In this document: piece by piece, positions 1 to 7,274 of the stretch
Layout of the letters: every line of letters begins with the position of its first letter
How positions within the stretch are numbered: the first letter of the stretch is position 1
Virus record (IMG/VR): IMGVR_UViG_3300036768_000258
Span: 1 to 24,994 of that record
DNA length: 24,994 nt
Source of the DNA: a virus
Strand: one strand, 5' to 3'
Made by a program: the position numbers and the translations under genes
The notes under the pieces: model-generated
What the model was told of the DNA's origin: nothing
The model's database searches: none
The model's input: the letters and a program-made list of their open reading frames with translations, nothing else

Positions 1-2
1 GC

Positions 3-278
3 GCGAAAGCCCTCAAGTGGAGGCTCGCCAACCTCGGATGGCTGACACAGGCTGATCTTCTCGACATCAGCGACGCCCGGTTGACGGCCAATGGACGGCC
101 CAAGGAAGAACAATCGACGCCGCCCATGTTTTGCGAAGCCTTTGTGCGCCGCCTCCACACGGCCCTCGCGAAGGGGCAGTTGTCCGTCCGCCGGGCGGCG
201 AGCCTCCTGGAATTGACCGTTGACGGGCTCGCGCAGCTCTTCCAGGACTACCGGCTGCCGGTGCCGTTCGACCTGTGA
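3..278 (+). CDS. ImmA/IrrE-type protein, C-terminal end (5' partial)
   Basis: The frame is open from the window edge, so this is the C-terminal ~91 residues of a longer protein. The visible part starts KALKWRLANLGW and ends with a helical segment FVRRLHTALAKGQLSVRRAA followed by LPVPFDL. Both segments match what I know of the C-terminal half of XRE-ImmA/IrrE (COG2856, M78-like) proteins, which are DNA-binding/metallopeptidase regulators of mobile elements. The HEXXH catalytic part would lie upstream and cannot be seen. The gene is followed after 1 nt by a PIN-like ORF, an arrangement typical of ImmA-PIN pairs that resemble toxin-antitoxin loci. An internal TTG at 81 is not a credible start because coding signal continues upstream. 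Family assignment is fairly secure; role in this element is unknown. Confidence 0.6.
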   Translation, partial: AKALKWRLANLGWLTQADLLDISDARLTANGRPKEEQSTPPMFCEAFVRRLHTALAKGQLSVRRAASLLELTVDGLAQLFQDYRLPVPFDL

Positions 279-279
279 G

Positions 280-516
280 GTGGTTCTCGTGGACACGAAC
301 GTGATCATCGAAGCCGTCAGGACGCGCTGCTGGACCGTCACGCGCTACGAGACGGCCTGCCATGCCGCCGTCCGAGTGCGCGGCTCGGGGCTTCAAGGAG
401 CCGGTGCCTGTCGGGAGCGCGTGCCGCGCACGGAACTGGTCTGGGCGAATCCGCGCGCGGTGGCCGCGTGCCAGGACGGGCCGTCGCTCTTTCGCGGCGG
501 CAAGACAGAATGCTGA
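280..516 (+). pseudogene. PIN-domain-like ORF, probably truncated
   Basis: Starting from GTG at 280 (or GTG at 289), the first residues VVLVDTNVIIEAVRTRCW look like the N-terminus of the PIN-like protein usually found next to ImmA/IrrE genes; VDTN carries the first acidic residue of a PIN active site. After about residue 17 the sequence no longer resembles a PIN domain (low-complexity Arg/Ala/Val-rich), and I could not find the missing part in the other two forward frames. The ORF is only 78 residues, against roughly 130-170 for a full PIN protein. Its last two codons and stop (508-516) lie inside the 110-bp direct repeat, so its 3' end seems to have been supplied by the rearrangement that placed the ParB-methyltransferase gene here. 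Read as a decayed or cut gene; a short functional protein is not excluded. Confidence 0.4.
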
Positions 517-617
517 GTGGACATGATGGAGGTTCTATGACGACGCGCAAAGACCGTGCTCCCCTGAAAGTCGAATTAGTGCCGATTGACAAGCTTCAGC
601 CGTATGCGCGCAATGCG
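508..617 (+). repeat. 110-bp perfect direct repeat, copy 1
   Basis: Identical base for base to 1992-2101, offset 1484 bp. The unit contains the last two codons and the stop of the upstream ORF, a GGAGG ribosome binding site (528-532), the ATG at 537 and the first 27 codons of the ParB-like gene. Identity stops abruptly at 617, where the two ParB genes become clearly different at DNA level. Confidence 0.95.
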
Positions 618-2000
618 CGCCTTCACCCCCAGGAACAGATCGATCGCCTGGCGGAGAGCATCAAGCACTTCGGGTTCACGGCCCCGATCCTGATCGATGA
701 GCACGGTGAGATCATTGCCGGCCACGGACGCTTGCTCGCCGCGCGGCAGCTTGGTCTTAGCAAGGTGCCGTGTGTGCGGCTCTCGCACCTCACGCCCGAG
801 CAGGTCCGTGCGTACAGGATCCTCGATAACCGGCTTGCTGATTTGTCTGGCGGCTGGGATCTTCCGACCCTACGAACAGAACTGGCTGAGCTGCGAGTCG
901 AGGCACCTGACCTTGCCGCGCTTGGCTACTCTGACCGCGAGCTCGCGAACGTGCTCGAGCTCCCTGAACATGTGATCGCTGGTCCAGCACCGCAAAGCAT
1001 GCCTTCGCCTGATGCAGGGGAGGTCTTTACCATCCCGACATTCTCCGTCCTCGACTCCACGACGGCGACCTGGCGCGCGCGCCGCGACCACTGGTGGCAG
1101 GCGCTCGACTTCAACCCGCTATCCGGGTTGCCGGAGAATGCGACGTATGGCCACAGCAGCATGCCACCTGAGGTCTACCGTGCAAAGAGTCAGTACAGCC
1201 TCCGTATGGGGCGCCGTGTGCGCTGGGACGAGTTCTTCGCTGCACATCCAGAGCAGAAGGCCATGGCTTGTACGTCCGGGTTTGACCCTGTTCTTTGCGA
1301 GTGCGCCTATCGCTGGTGGTGTCCACCTGGCGGCACCGTGCTCGATCCGTTCGCTGGAGGTCCCACGCGCGGCATTCTCGCCGCAGCTCTCGAGCGACGG
1401 TATGTTGGGGTGGACGTGCGACACGAGCAGATCGAAGCGAACCGGAGCGAATGGGAACGGCTCGCCCCCGACTGGCGTGCGACGCGACCGGTGCCCGAGT
1501 GGCGACACGGCGATAGCCGACACCTCGCGACGCTCTGCGCGGATGTGCAGGCCGACTGCATCTTCTCGTCCCCACCGTATCCTGGCGTGGAGCGCTACTC
1601 GGACGAGAAAGACGACCTCTCGACCATGGACTACGAGGCCTTCCGGGAAGGCTATCGCCTGTGCATTGCGCAGGCGTGTGCGCGGTTGCGTGAAGACCGC
1701 TTCGCTGTGTTTGTGGTCGGTGAAGGGCGTGACCGGCGCGGCAGGCTCACCACGTTTATCTCCGACACCATCCATGCATTCCAGGCGGCAGGGCTCGAGT
1801 ACTACCAAGACGCGGTTCTCGTAAATTCGATTGGAAGCCTCCCGATGCGAGCACCGCTGATCTTCCGCGCTTCGCGCCGCCTCGGGCGACGCCATCAATG
1901 GGTGCTGGTTTTTCTCAAGGGCGATCACAAGCGCGCCACGGCCACCTGTGAAGTGCTGCGCTCGGAGCAGGTCGAGTCCTCTGCGGATTCCGAATGCTGA
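537..2000 (+). CDS. ParB-like domain fused to DNA methyltransferase
   Basis: A 487-residue protein. Residues ~12-115 are a ParB/Srx-like domain with GEIIAGHGRLLAA (58-69), where GHGR occupies the place of the ParB GERR nucleotide-binding motif. Residues ~185-470 form a SAM-dependent methyltransferase: motif I DPFAG at 270-274 and motif IV SSPPY at 344-348. Motif I precedes IV, and SPPY favours N4-cytosine methylation, although N6-adenine enzymes cannot be excluded. ParB-methyltransferase fusions are common in phages and are thought to modify phage DNA against restriction. The start at 537 is chosen because GGAGG lies 4 nt upstream; the frame also opens at 468, but that would ignore this site. 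The stop lies inside copy 2 of the direct repeat. It likely acts with the two following genes. No restriction enzyme is seen, so it is probably an orphan methylase. Confidence 0.88.
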   Translation: MTTRKDRAPLKVELVPIDKLQPYARNARLHPQEQIDRLAESIKHFGFTAPILIDEHGEIIAGHGRLLAARQLGLSKVPCVRLSHLTPEQVRAYRILDNRLADLSGGWDLPTLRTELAELRVEAPDLAALGYSDRELANVLELPEHVIAGPAPQSMPSPDAGEVFTIPTFSVLDSTTATWRARRDHWWQALDFNPLSGLPENATYGHSSMPPEVYRAKSQYSLRMGRRVRWDEFFAAHPEQKAMACTSGFDPVLCECAYRWWCPPGGTVLDPFAGGPTRGILAAALERRYVGVDVRHEQIEANRSEWERLAPDWRATRPVPEWRHGDSRHLATLCADVQADCIFSSPPYPGVERYSDEKDDLSTMDYEAFREGYRLCIAQACARLREDRFAVFVVGEGRDRRGRLTTFISDTIHAFQAAGLEYYQDAVLVNSIGSLPMRAPLIFRASRRLGRRHQWVLVFLKGDHKRATATCEVLRSEQVESSADSEC

Positions 2001-2101
2001 GTGGACATGATGGAGGTTCTATGACGACGCGCAAAGACCGTGCTCCCCTGAAAGTCGAATTAGTGCCGATTGACAAGCTTCAGCCGTATGCGCGCAATGC
2101 G
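1992..2101 (+). repeat. 110-bp perfect direct repeat, copy 2
   Basis: Exact copy of 508-617. It holds the final codons and stop of the methyltransferase gene, the GGAGG site and the first 27 codons of the second ParB-like gene. Recombination between the copies would remove 1484 bp, that is the whole methyltransferase gene, and leave a single intact ParB gene with its ribosome binding site. Confidence 0.95.
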
Positions 2102-2593
2102 AAACTGCACGATCAGGCGCAGGTCTCGCAGATTGCCGAGAGCATCAAGCAATTCGGCTTCAATGTCCCGATCCTGATCGACGACCAAGGCGAAATCATT
2201 GCCGGCCATGGGCGATGGCTCGCTGCGAAGCATCTTGGCATGACAGAGGTTCCGTGCATCCGTCTCAGCCATCTCACGGCGACCCAACGGAAGGCCTATC
2301 GTCTGGCTGATAATCGCCTGACCGAACTGGGCGGCGGCTGGGACTGGAACACGCTGGCGCTCGAAATCGAGGAGTTGCAGCTTGACGAGATCGCGCTCGA
2401 TTCTTTAGGTTTCGACGATCACATGCTCGAAAAGATTCTCGGTCCACAACCGTCGCAGCTTGATACGCCCGCGCTGCAGTCGATCACAGAACAGTATCTC
2501 GTCCTCGTCAGTCTCAAAACCGAGCACGAGCAACAAGCGTTACTCCTGCGGCTGACACAAGAGGGCTACCAATGCCGCGCATTGATCTCGTAA
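2021..2593 (+). CDS. Stand-alone ParB-like protein
   Basis: A 190-residue protein whose first 27 residues are identical to the preceding ParB-methyltransferase, because both lie in the 110-bp repeat. The rest of the ParB-like domain is similar but diverged and keeps GEIIAGHGRWLAA at 58-69. It has no methyltransferase domain; instead residues ~155-187 form a short C-terminal module (YLVLVSLKTEHEQQA then EGYQCRAL) that I recognise only as a recurring tail on phage ParB-like proteins. The start at 2021 has GGAGG 4 nt upstream. It overlaps the next gene by 22 nt, which suggests translational coupling and joint action with the ATPase-GNAT protein. ParB-like domains bind DNA and in true ParB hydrolyse CTP; which of these happens here cannot be told. 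Confidence 0.82.
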   Translation: MTTRKDRAPLKVELVPIDKLQPYARNAKLHDQAQVSQIAESIKQFGFNVPILIDDQGEIIAGHGRWLAAKHLGMTEVPCIRLSHLTATQRKAYRLADNRLTELGGGWDWNTLALEIEELQLDEIALDSLGFDDHMLEKILGPQPSQLDTPALQSITEQYLVLVSLKTEHEQQALLLRLTQEGYQCRALIS

Positions 2594-3705
2594 AGGAATC
2601 GCGGATCATCAGATCGCCGCGCGTGTTGCAGATCGAGGGCATGTTCGACATGCAGGCGTCGGAATGCTGTCGTCAAGAATGGCACATGGACATCGAGCTG
2701 CCACAGGACTGGCAGATCGGCGTGATCGTCGGACCGAGTGGCGCCGGGAAAAGCAGTATCGCTCGACACTTGTTTCCCCGCGTCATCACGCCGAGTTCGT
2801 TTTCTTGGCCGTCGGATCGCAGCATTCTCGATGCGTTTGAGCCTGCCGAGTGCAGCATTCGAGAGATCGCGATGATGCTCTCGTCCGTGGGGTTGAGTTC
2901 TCCTCCCACTTGGCTCAAGCCCTATCACGTCCTGTCGACGGGTGAACAATTCCGCGTGATGCTGGCGCGTGCGCTCTCACTCACCGAACCGATCATCGTC
3001 GTGGATGAATTCACGAGCGTCGTGGATCGCGTCGTCGCCCAGATCGGCAGCGCCGCCGTGGCGAACACCGTGAGAGCGAGACGGAAACAGTTTGTGGCGG
3101 TGACGTGTCATTACGACGTGGTTGACTGGCTCGACCCCGACTGGGTGCTGGAGCCACACCTTGGCCGCGTGACGACGAGGTGTCTTCAAGGCAGACCGCG
3201 CGTGTCGATCGATGTCCATCGCGTCGAGCGAACCGCCTGGCGCCTGTTTGCACCGCATCACTATTTGAGCCATGATCTGCACCCCATGAGCGTCTGCTTC
3301 GTGGGGCTGATCGAGCGGCGTCCCGCCGTCTTCGGCGCGGTGATACACTATCCCCATCCGCACGTCTCGCATTTTAAGCGCGAACATCGGCTCGTCTGCC
3401 TGCCCGACTACCAAGGGATCGGCATTGGCGGGGCGTTCTCGCGGATGCTGGGCAGTCTGTACCGAGGCTTGGGGTACCGGTATCTGTCCATCACCACCCA
3501 TCCCGCGCTGATAGCCGCCCGCACGCGATCCGCCGCGTGGGTCCTGCGCGTCGCGCCAACCCTGAAGGCGCCCGCCTTTCTCGGGCCAGGGAAGAGCGGG
3601 CCCGCCACGCGCTTGCGTGCCACATTTGAGTATGTCGGACCGGCGATGGATCGCGCGCTCGCGGAACGGCTCGCGACCAGCCAGCCGCTGAAGGACCTGC
3701 GCTAG
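2572..3705 (+). CDS. ABC-type ATPase fused to Mom-like GNAT domain
   Basis: A 377-residue two-domain protein. Residues ~15-205 are an ABC-type ATPase: Walker A GPSGAGKSS (54-62), signature LSTGEQ (121-126), Walker B IIVVDE (141-146) and a switch histidine (H180). No membrane segment or permease gene is near, so it is not a transporter. Residues ~215-325 look like a GNAT fold: a HHYLSH motif (229-234) and the acyl-CoA loop QGIGIGG (281-287). The H-H-Y-L-S segment followed by a GNAT loop recalls phage Mu Mom, which hypermodifies adenine. With ParB-like and methyltransferase genes upstream, a role in DNA base modification is a reasonable inference, but not proven. An alternative is acylation of a protein. 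Only 1 nt separates it from the terminase gene. Confidence 0.78.
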   Translation: MPRIDLVKESRIIRSPRVLQIEGMFDMQASECCRQEWHMDIELPQDWQIGVIVGPSGAGKSSIARHLFPRVITPSSFSWPSDRSILDAFEPAECSIREIAMMLSSVGLSSPPTWLKPYHVLSTGEQFRVMLARALSLTEPIIVVDEFTSVVDRVVAQIGSAAVANTVRARRKQFVAVTCHYDVVDWLDPDWVLEPHLGRVTTRCLQGRPRVSIDVHRVERTAWRLFAPHHYLSHDLHPMSVCFVGLIERRPAVFGAVIHYPHPHVSHFKREHRLVCLPDYQGIGIGGAFSRMLGSLYRGLGYRYLSITTHPALIAARTRSAAWVLRVAPTLKAPAFLGPGKSGPATRLRATFEYVGPAMDRALAERLATSQPLKDLR

Positions 3706-3706
3706 C

Positions 3707-4969
3707 ATGCGGATTCGTCTGCCGCCATTTCGCCTGCACCCCGCCCAACGCCAGATCCTCGACGCGCGCGGGCGCTTCAAGGTCATCGCGGCCGGCCGCC
3801 GCTTTGGCAAAACCATCCTGGCGCTCGAATGGCTCCTGCTCGCGCCGGGCGGCGCGCTCGACGGCCATCCGGTCGCGTACTGCGCGCCGACGTACAAGCT
3901 CCTGATGGACGCCTGGCGCAACATGGAACGCACGCTTACGCCCGTCATCGCCTCGGTCAATCGCGCCGAGATGCACATGCAGCTCATCACGGGCGGTCGA
4001 GTGGACGGGTGGACCTTGGAGGATCGCGACGCGGGCCGTGGGCGGCGCTACGCGCGGCTCGTGATCGACGAAGCCGCCCATGCGCGCTATCTGCAGGAGT
4101 GCTGGGAGCAGGCGCTCTCGCCGACCTTGACCGACCTGCGCGGCTCCGCCTGGTTTATCTCGACGCCGCGCGGCATGAATTACTTCGCTGACCTGTATCA
4201 GCGCGGTCGACAGGGCCTGGCCGGCTGGTGGAGCACGCGCGCGCCAACGTCGGCGAATCCGAAGATCGCGCGCGCGGAACTGGAGCAAGCCCGTAAGCAA
4301 TTACCCGAGCTGGTCTATCGCCAGGAATACGAGGCCGAATTCGTGACCATGGGCGCGGGCCTCGTCAAGCCGGACATGATTCGCGAGGGCCCAGCACCGG
4401 CCGATCTGCCCGTGACGCTCGGCGTGGATCTCGCCATCTCGACGCGCGACGATGCCGACTGGACGGCCATTGCCGCCGTCTCGCACGACCATGAGCGCGG
4501 ACGCGTCTATCTCCGCGAAGTCGAGCGGTTCCGCGGGGCGTTCCACGACGTGCTGGGGCGCATCGTCGGGGCCGCCACGCGCTGGCGTCCACGGCTCATC
4601 GCCATCGAGCAGGTGCAATATCAGGCGGCGGTTGTGCAGGAATTGGCGCGGACCACGCGCTTGCCCGTGCGCGGCGTGACCGTCGATCGCGACAAGCTCA
4701 CGCGCGCCCTGCCGCTCATCACGCGCTATGAGCAGGGTCTCGTCTATCACGATCCCTCCGGCGTGCCCGGATGGTTCCGCGAAGAACTCTTGGCCTTTCC
4801 GCAGGGCGAGCACGACGACGGCGTGGACGCGGTCGTGCATGCGTGGCAGGCGGGCCAGACCGGCCTCCAGTATCGCATCAGTAGTCTCGCCGAGGTGCCG
4901 CCGGAGCCGACCGAGCCGACACAGCCTCCAGACGAGGAGGAGGCCGTCTATGCGCGATTCCGCCTCTGA
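3707..4969 (+). CDS. terL: Terminase large subunit
   Basis: A 420-residue DNA-packaging motor. The N-terminal ATPase has Walker A AAGRRFGKT (28-36), Walker B RLVIDEA (117-123) with catalytic E122, and a coupling motif STP (152-154). The C-terminal RNase H-like nuclease has acidic residues D241 (GVDLA), E301 (IAIEQ) and D371/D374 (HDDGVDA). The enzyme would dock on the portal, translocate DNA into proheads and cut concatemers. Length and motif order fit the family. No recognisable small terminase subunit lies upstream, where the modification genes are found instead; the small helix-turn-helix gene downstream overlaps its end by 20 nt. The packaging type (cos or pac) cannot be read from the motifs. 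Confidence 0.95.
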   Translation: MRIRLPPFRLHPAQRQILDARGRFKVIAAGRRFGKTILALEWLLLAPGGALDGHPVAYCAPTYKLLMDAWRNMERTLTPVIASVNRAEMHMQLITGGRVDGWTLEDRDAGRGRRYARLVIDEAAHARYLQECWEQALSPTLTDLRGSAWFISTPRGMNYFADLYQRGRQGLAGWWSTRAPTSANPKIARAELEQARKQLPELVYRQEYEAEFVTMGAGLVKPDMIREGPAPADLPVTLGVDLAISTRDDADWTAIAAVSHDHERGRVYLREVERFRGAFHDVLGRIVGAATRWRPRLIAIEQVQYQAAVVQELARTTRLPVRGVTVDRDKLTRALPLITRYEQGLVYHDPSGVPGWFREELLAFPQGEHDDGVDAVVHAWQAGQTGLQYRISSLAEVPPEPTEPTQPPDEEEAVYARFRL

Positions 4970-5129
4970 GCAGTATCTCTCCGTGAAGGAAGTCGCCGCG
5001 CTCCTGCGCGTCTCGCCCGCGACGATCCGCGCCTGGATTCGGCGCGGCTATCTTCCGGCGCTCCAACCCGCGCGCGGGGCCGCGCTCAGGATTCCCCGTT
5101 CGAGTGTGTCACGTCTGATACGACCCTAG
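4950..5129 (+). CDS. Small MerR/excisionase-type helix-turn-helix protein
   Basis: A 59-residue protein starting at ATG 4950, inside the last codons of the terminase gene. Residues ~9-40 (YLSVKEVAALLRVSPATIRA followed by WIRRGYLPA) match the helix-turn-helix used by MerR-type regulators and phage excisionases, and the following RIPRSSVSRLI fits the wing/second helix. It is probably a DNA-binding protein. Its place between terminase and portal is where a packaging DNA-recognition protein could sit, so it may stand in for the missing small terminase; equally it may be an excisionase-like regulator. A 99-nt gap follows, holding only weak inverted repeats (GCGCAT/ATGCGC near 5168-5190) and no clear promoter. 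Confidence 0.75.
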   Translation: MRDSASEQYLSVKEVAALLRVSPATIRAWIRRGYLPALQPARGAALRIPRSSVSRLIRP

Positions 5130-5228
5130 CGAAGACCACGTAAATCGGTTGCATTCGGTAGCAATCCGCGCGCATCGCGTCATGCGCATCTTGGCGCGTG
5201 TCTCGTCGCGTGCTACACGCGGCATGAG

Positions 5229-7271
5229 ATGCCGTCATTGTGGTCTCGGTGGTGGCCCTGGCGCAAAGCCTCGGCCACGACACAGACACTCCTCTGGTTG
5301 ACGACGCCGGGCGTGGCGGTCTCGCCCCCGCGTGACTACGCCGCCTTGGCCCGCGAGGGCTATGGGGCCGTTGCGGTCGTCTATACCTGCATTGAGCTGA
5401 TCGCCCGCGCCGTCGGCGGACTCACCTGGATCGTGCGCCGACGACGCGATGGTCGGTGGCGCGAACTCGATGCGCATCCGCTCCTGACGCTGCTCGCTCG
5501 GCCCAATCCCGCCCAAAGCCATCACGCCTTTTTCGAGTCCGTCATCGGCTATCTCCTGATTAGTGGCAATACGTATATCGAGCGCGTCGGCCCGGGCTCG
5601 GGGCCGGCGCGGCTCACGGCGCCACCGCGCGAACTCTACGCGCTCCGCCCGGACCGCGTGCAGGTCGTGCCCGGCACGGCGGATCAACTCGTGGCCGGCT
5701 ACGAGTACCGCGCGGGCGGGTCGGTCACGAAGCTCGATGCGCCCCTGGTCTTGCATCTGAAGTATTTCAACCCGCTCAACGATTGGTACGGACTCTCCCC
5801 GATCCAAGTCCTGGCCAAGACGGTCGATTGCGAAAACGTGGCCGTCGCCTGGAATGTCTCGCTCCTCGAAAAAGGCGCGCGTCCATCGGGGGCGCTCGTC
5901 ACGCCGGATCGACTCGACACGGCGGACAAGCGACGACTCCGCGCGGAATTCCACGAGGCGCACACCGGCGCGGACCGCGCGGGCTTGCCGATCCTGCTCG
6001 AAGGCGGCATGGACTGGAAGCAACTCGGCCTCTCGCCCACTGACATGGACTGGCTCCGGCTCCGCGAGCGCAATGCGCTCGATCTCGCCATGGTCTACGG
6101 CGTGCCGGGCGAAATGATCGGACTCTCGAATGCCACGTACGAAAACCGGCGCGAGGCGCGGCGCCTGTTCTACCTGCAGACCGTGCTCCCGCTCGCGGAT
6201 CGACTGCGGGACGAACTCGCGCGGTGGCTGCTGCCGCTCTACGGCGACCATCTCCAGCTCGACTACGACCGCGACGCCATTGACGCGCTCCAGGAAGACC
6301 GGACGAAACTCTGGGAGTCGGTCCAGAAGGCGGAATGGCTGACCATCAACGAGAAGCGCGTCGCCACGGGCTACGACGAGCGACCGGATGGGGACGTGCT
6401 CTTGGTGCGGAGCCTGATGATGCCGCTCGACCACCTGAGCGGCGATGATACCGGCCCAAGCTTTGCCGAGCTGACACCGCCGACGGACCAACCGGGCACC
6501 AAAGCCGCGCCCGCCTCAGACCCGCGCGGGGCCCTCTGGCGCAAGCAGGTGCGGCAGTACGCGCCCATCGAGCGCCGGTATCTCGCCGCGATCCGACGGA
6601 TGCTCGCGAATCAACGCGACGCCGTGATCGCGCGCGTTCTGCGCGACGAGGCCAAGGCGCTTGAACACAAGCGGCTGGTCACTGACGAGATTCTGATCGC
6701 GCTTGACGAGGCCACGGACCAGTGGCGCGAGGTCTCGCGCCCGTTCTTCGAGGAGGCGGTGGCACGCGGCTACGAGACGGTCACCCTCGAAGTCGGCGTC
6801 GGTGCGGGGTTCGACGAACAGGCACCAGAGCCGAGATTGCAGATCGACTACCAACTTCGGCAACTCGCCGGCGTGTCGGAGACGGTGCGACAGGGACTAG
6901 AGCGAGTCATCGCCGAGGGCCTCTCATCGGACGACTCGCCACGCGAACTCGCCGCGCGCATCCGCGAATTCTATAGCGGCCTGAGCGCCGGCCGGGCTCA
7001 AACCATCGCCCGCACGGAAATCGCCAGAGCCTACAACCAGGCGCGCCATGACGCCATGCGCGCCATGGGGATCACCACGCACGAATGGCTCTCTGCGCGG
7101 GACGAGCGCGTGCGGACCGCCCCCTTCGATCACGCGATCGACGGCGAGCGCGTGCGACTCGGGATGCCGTTCAGCAACGGGCTCCGGTACCCGAGCGATC
7201 CGCAGGGCGAGCCCGGCAACGTGATCAATTGCCGGTGTGTGGCGATTCCGGCGAACTCAGCGGAGGACTAA
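5229..7271 (+). CDS. HK97-type portal protein fused to Mu gpF-like minor head domain
   Basis: A 680-residue protein with two parts. Residues ~1-400 are an HK97-family portal: YGAVAVVYTCIELIA, SGNTYIE, YGLSPI and a GVPGEMIGLSNATYENRREA segment are all typical. This ring protein is the DNA entry channel and the head-tail joint. Residues ~540-670 are a Mu gpF/SPP1 gp7-like domain with RTEIARAYNQAR near 594 and a C-terminal INCRC motif near 666. These are normally separate adjacent genes; here they are in one frame. Each portal subunit would then carry a minor head domain, probably inside the capsid. The start at 5229 follows a short gap; no strong ribosome binding site is visible, only GGCATGAG just upstream. 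Confidence 0.93.
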   Translation: MPSLWSRWWPWRKASATTQTLLWLTTPGVAVSPPRDYAALAREGYGAVAVVYTCIELIARAVGGLTWIVRRRRDGRWRELDAHPLLTLLARPNPAQSHHAFFESVIGYLLISGNTYIERVGPGSGPARLTAPPRELYALRPDRVQVVPGTADQLVAGYEYRAGGSVTKLDAPLVLHLKYFNPLNDWYGLSPIQVLAKTVDCENVAVAWNVSLLEKGARPSGALVTPDRLDTADKRRLRAEFHEAHTGADRAGLPILLEGGMDWKQLGLSPTDMDWLRLRERNALDLAMVYGVPGEMIGLSNATYENRREARRLFYLQTVLPLADRLRDELARWLLPLYGDHLQLDYDRDAIDALQEDRTKLWESVQKAEWLTINEKRVATGYDERPDGDVLLVRSLMMPLDHLSGDDTGPSFAELTPPTDQPGTKAAPASDPRGALWRKQVRQYAPIERRYLAAIRRMLANQRDAVIARVLRDEAKALEHKRLVTDEILIALDEATDQWREVSRPFFEEAVARGYETVTLEVGVGAGFDEQAPEPRLQIDYQLRQLAGVSETVRQGLERVIAEGLSSDDSPRELAARIREFYSGLSAGRAQTIARTEIARAYNQARHDAMRAMGITTHEWLSARDERVRTAPFDHAIDGERVRLGMPFSNGLRYPSDPQGEPGNVINCRCVAIPANSAED

Positions 7272-7274
7272 TCC

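Noticed and set aside
1012-1824. + strand 270-residue frame inside the methyltransferase gene
   Set aside because: It is out of phase with the methyltransferase motifs and Arg/Ser-rich; no family signal.
2572-3260. ABC transporter ATP-binding subunit
   Set aside because: No permease or binding protein is encoded nearby, and the ATPase is fused to a GNAT-like domain in a phage modification module.
5130-5228. Promoter or terminator in the gap before the portal gene
   Set aside because: Only short inverted repeats (GCGCAT/ATGCGC, TTGC/GCAA) are visible; no -35/-10 pair and no U-run hairpin.
5235-6491. Minus-strand 418-residue open frame across the portal gene
   Set aside because: It mirrors the portal codons, has no family motif and no ribosome binding site; such shadows are common on the opposite strand of GC-rich genes.
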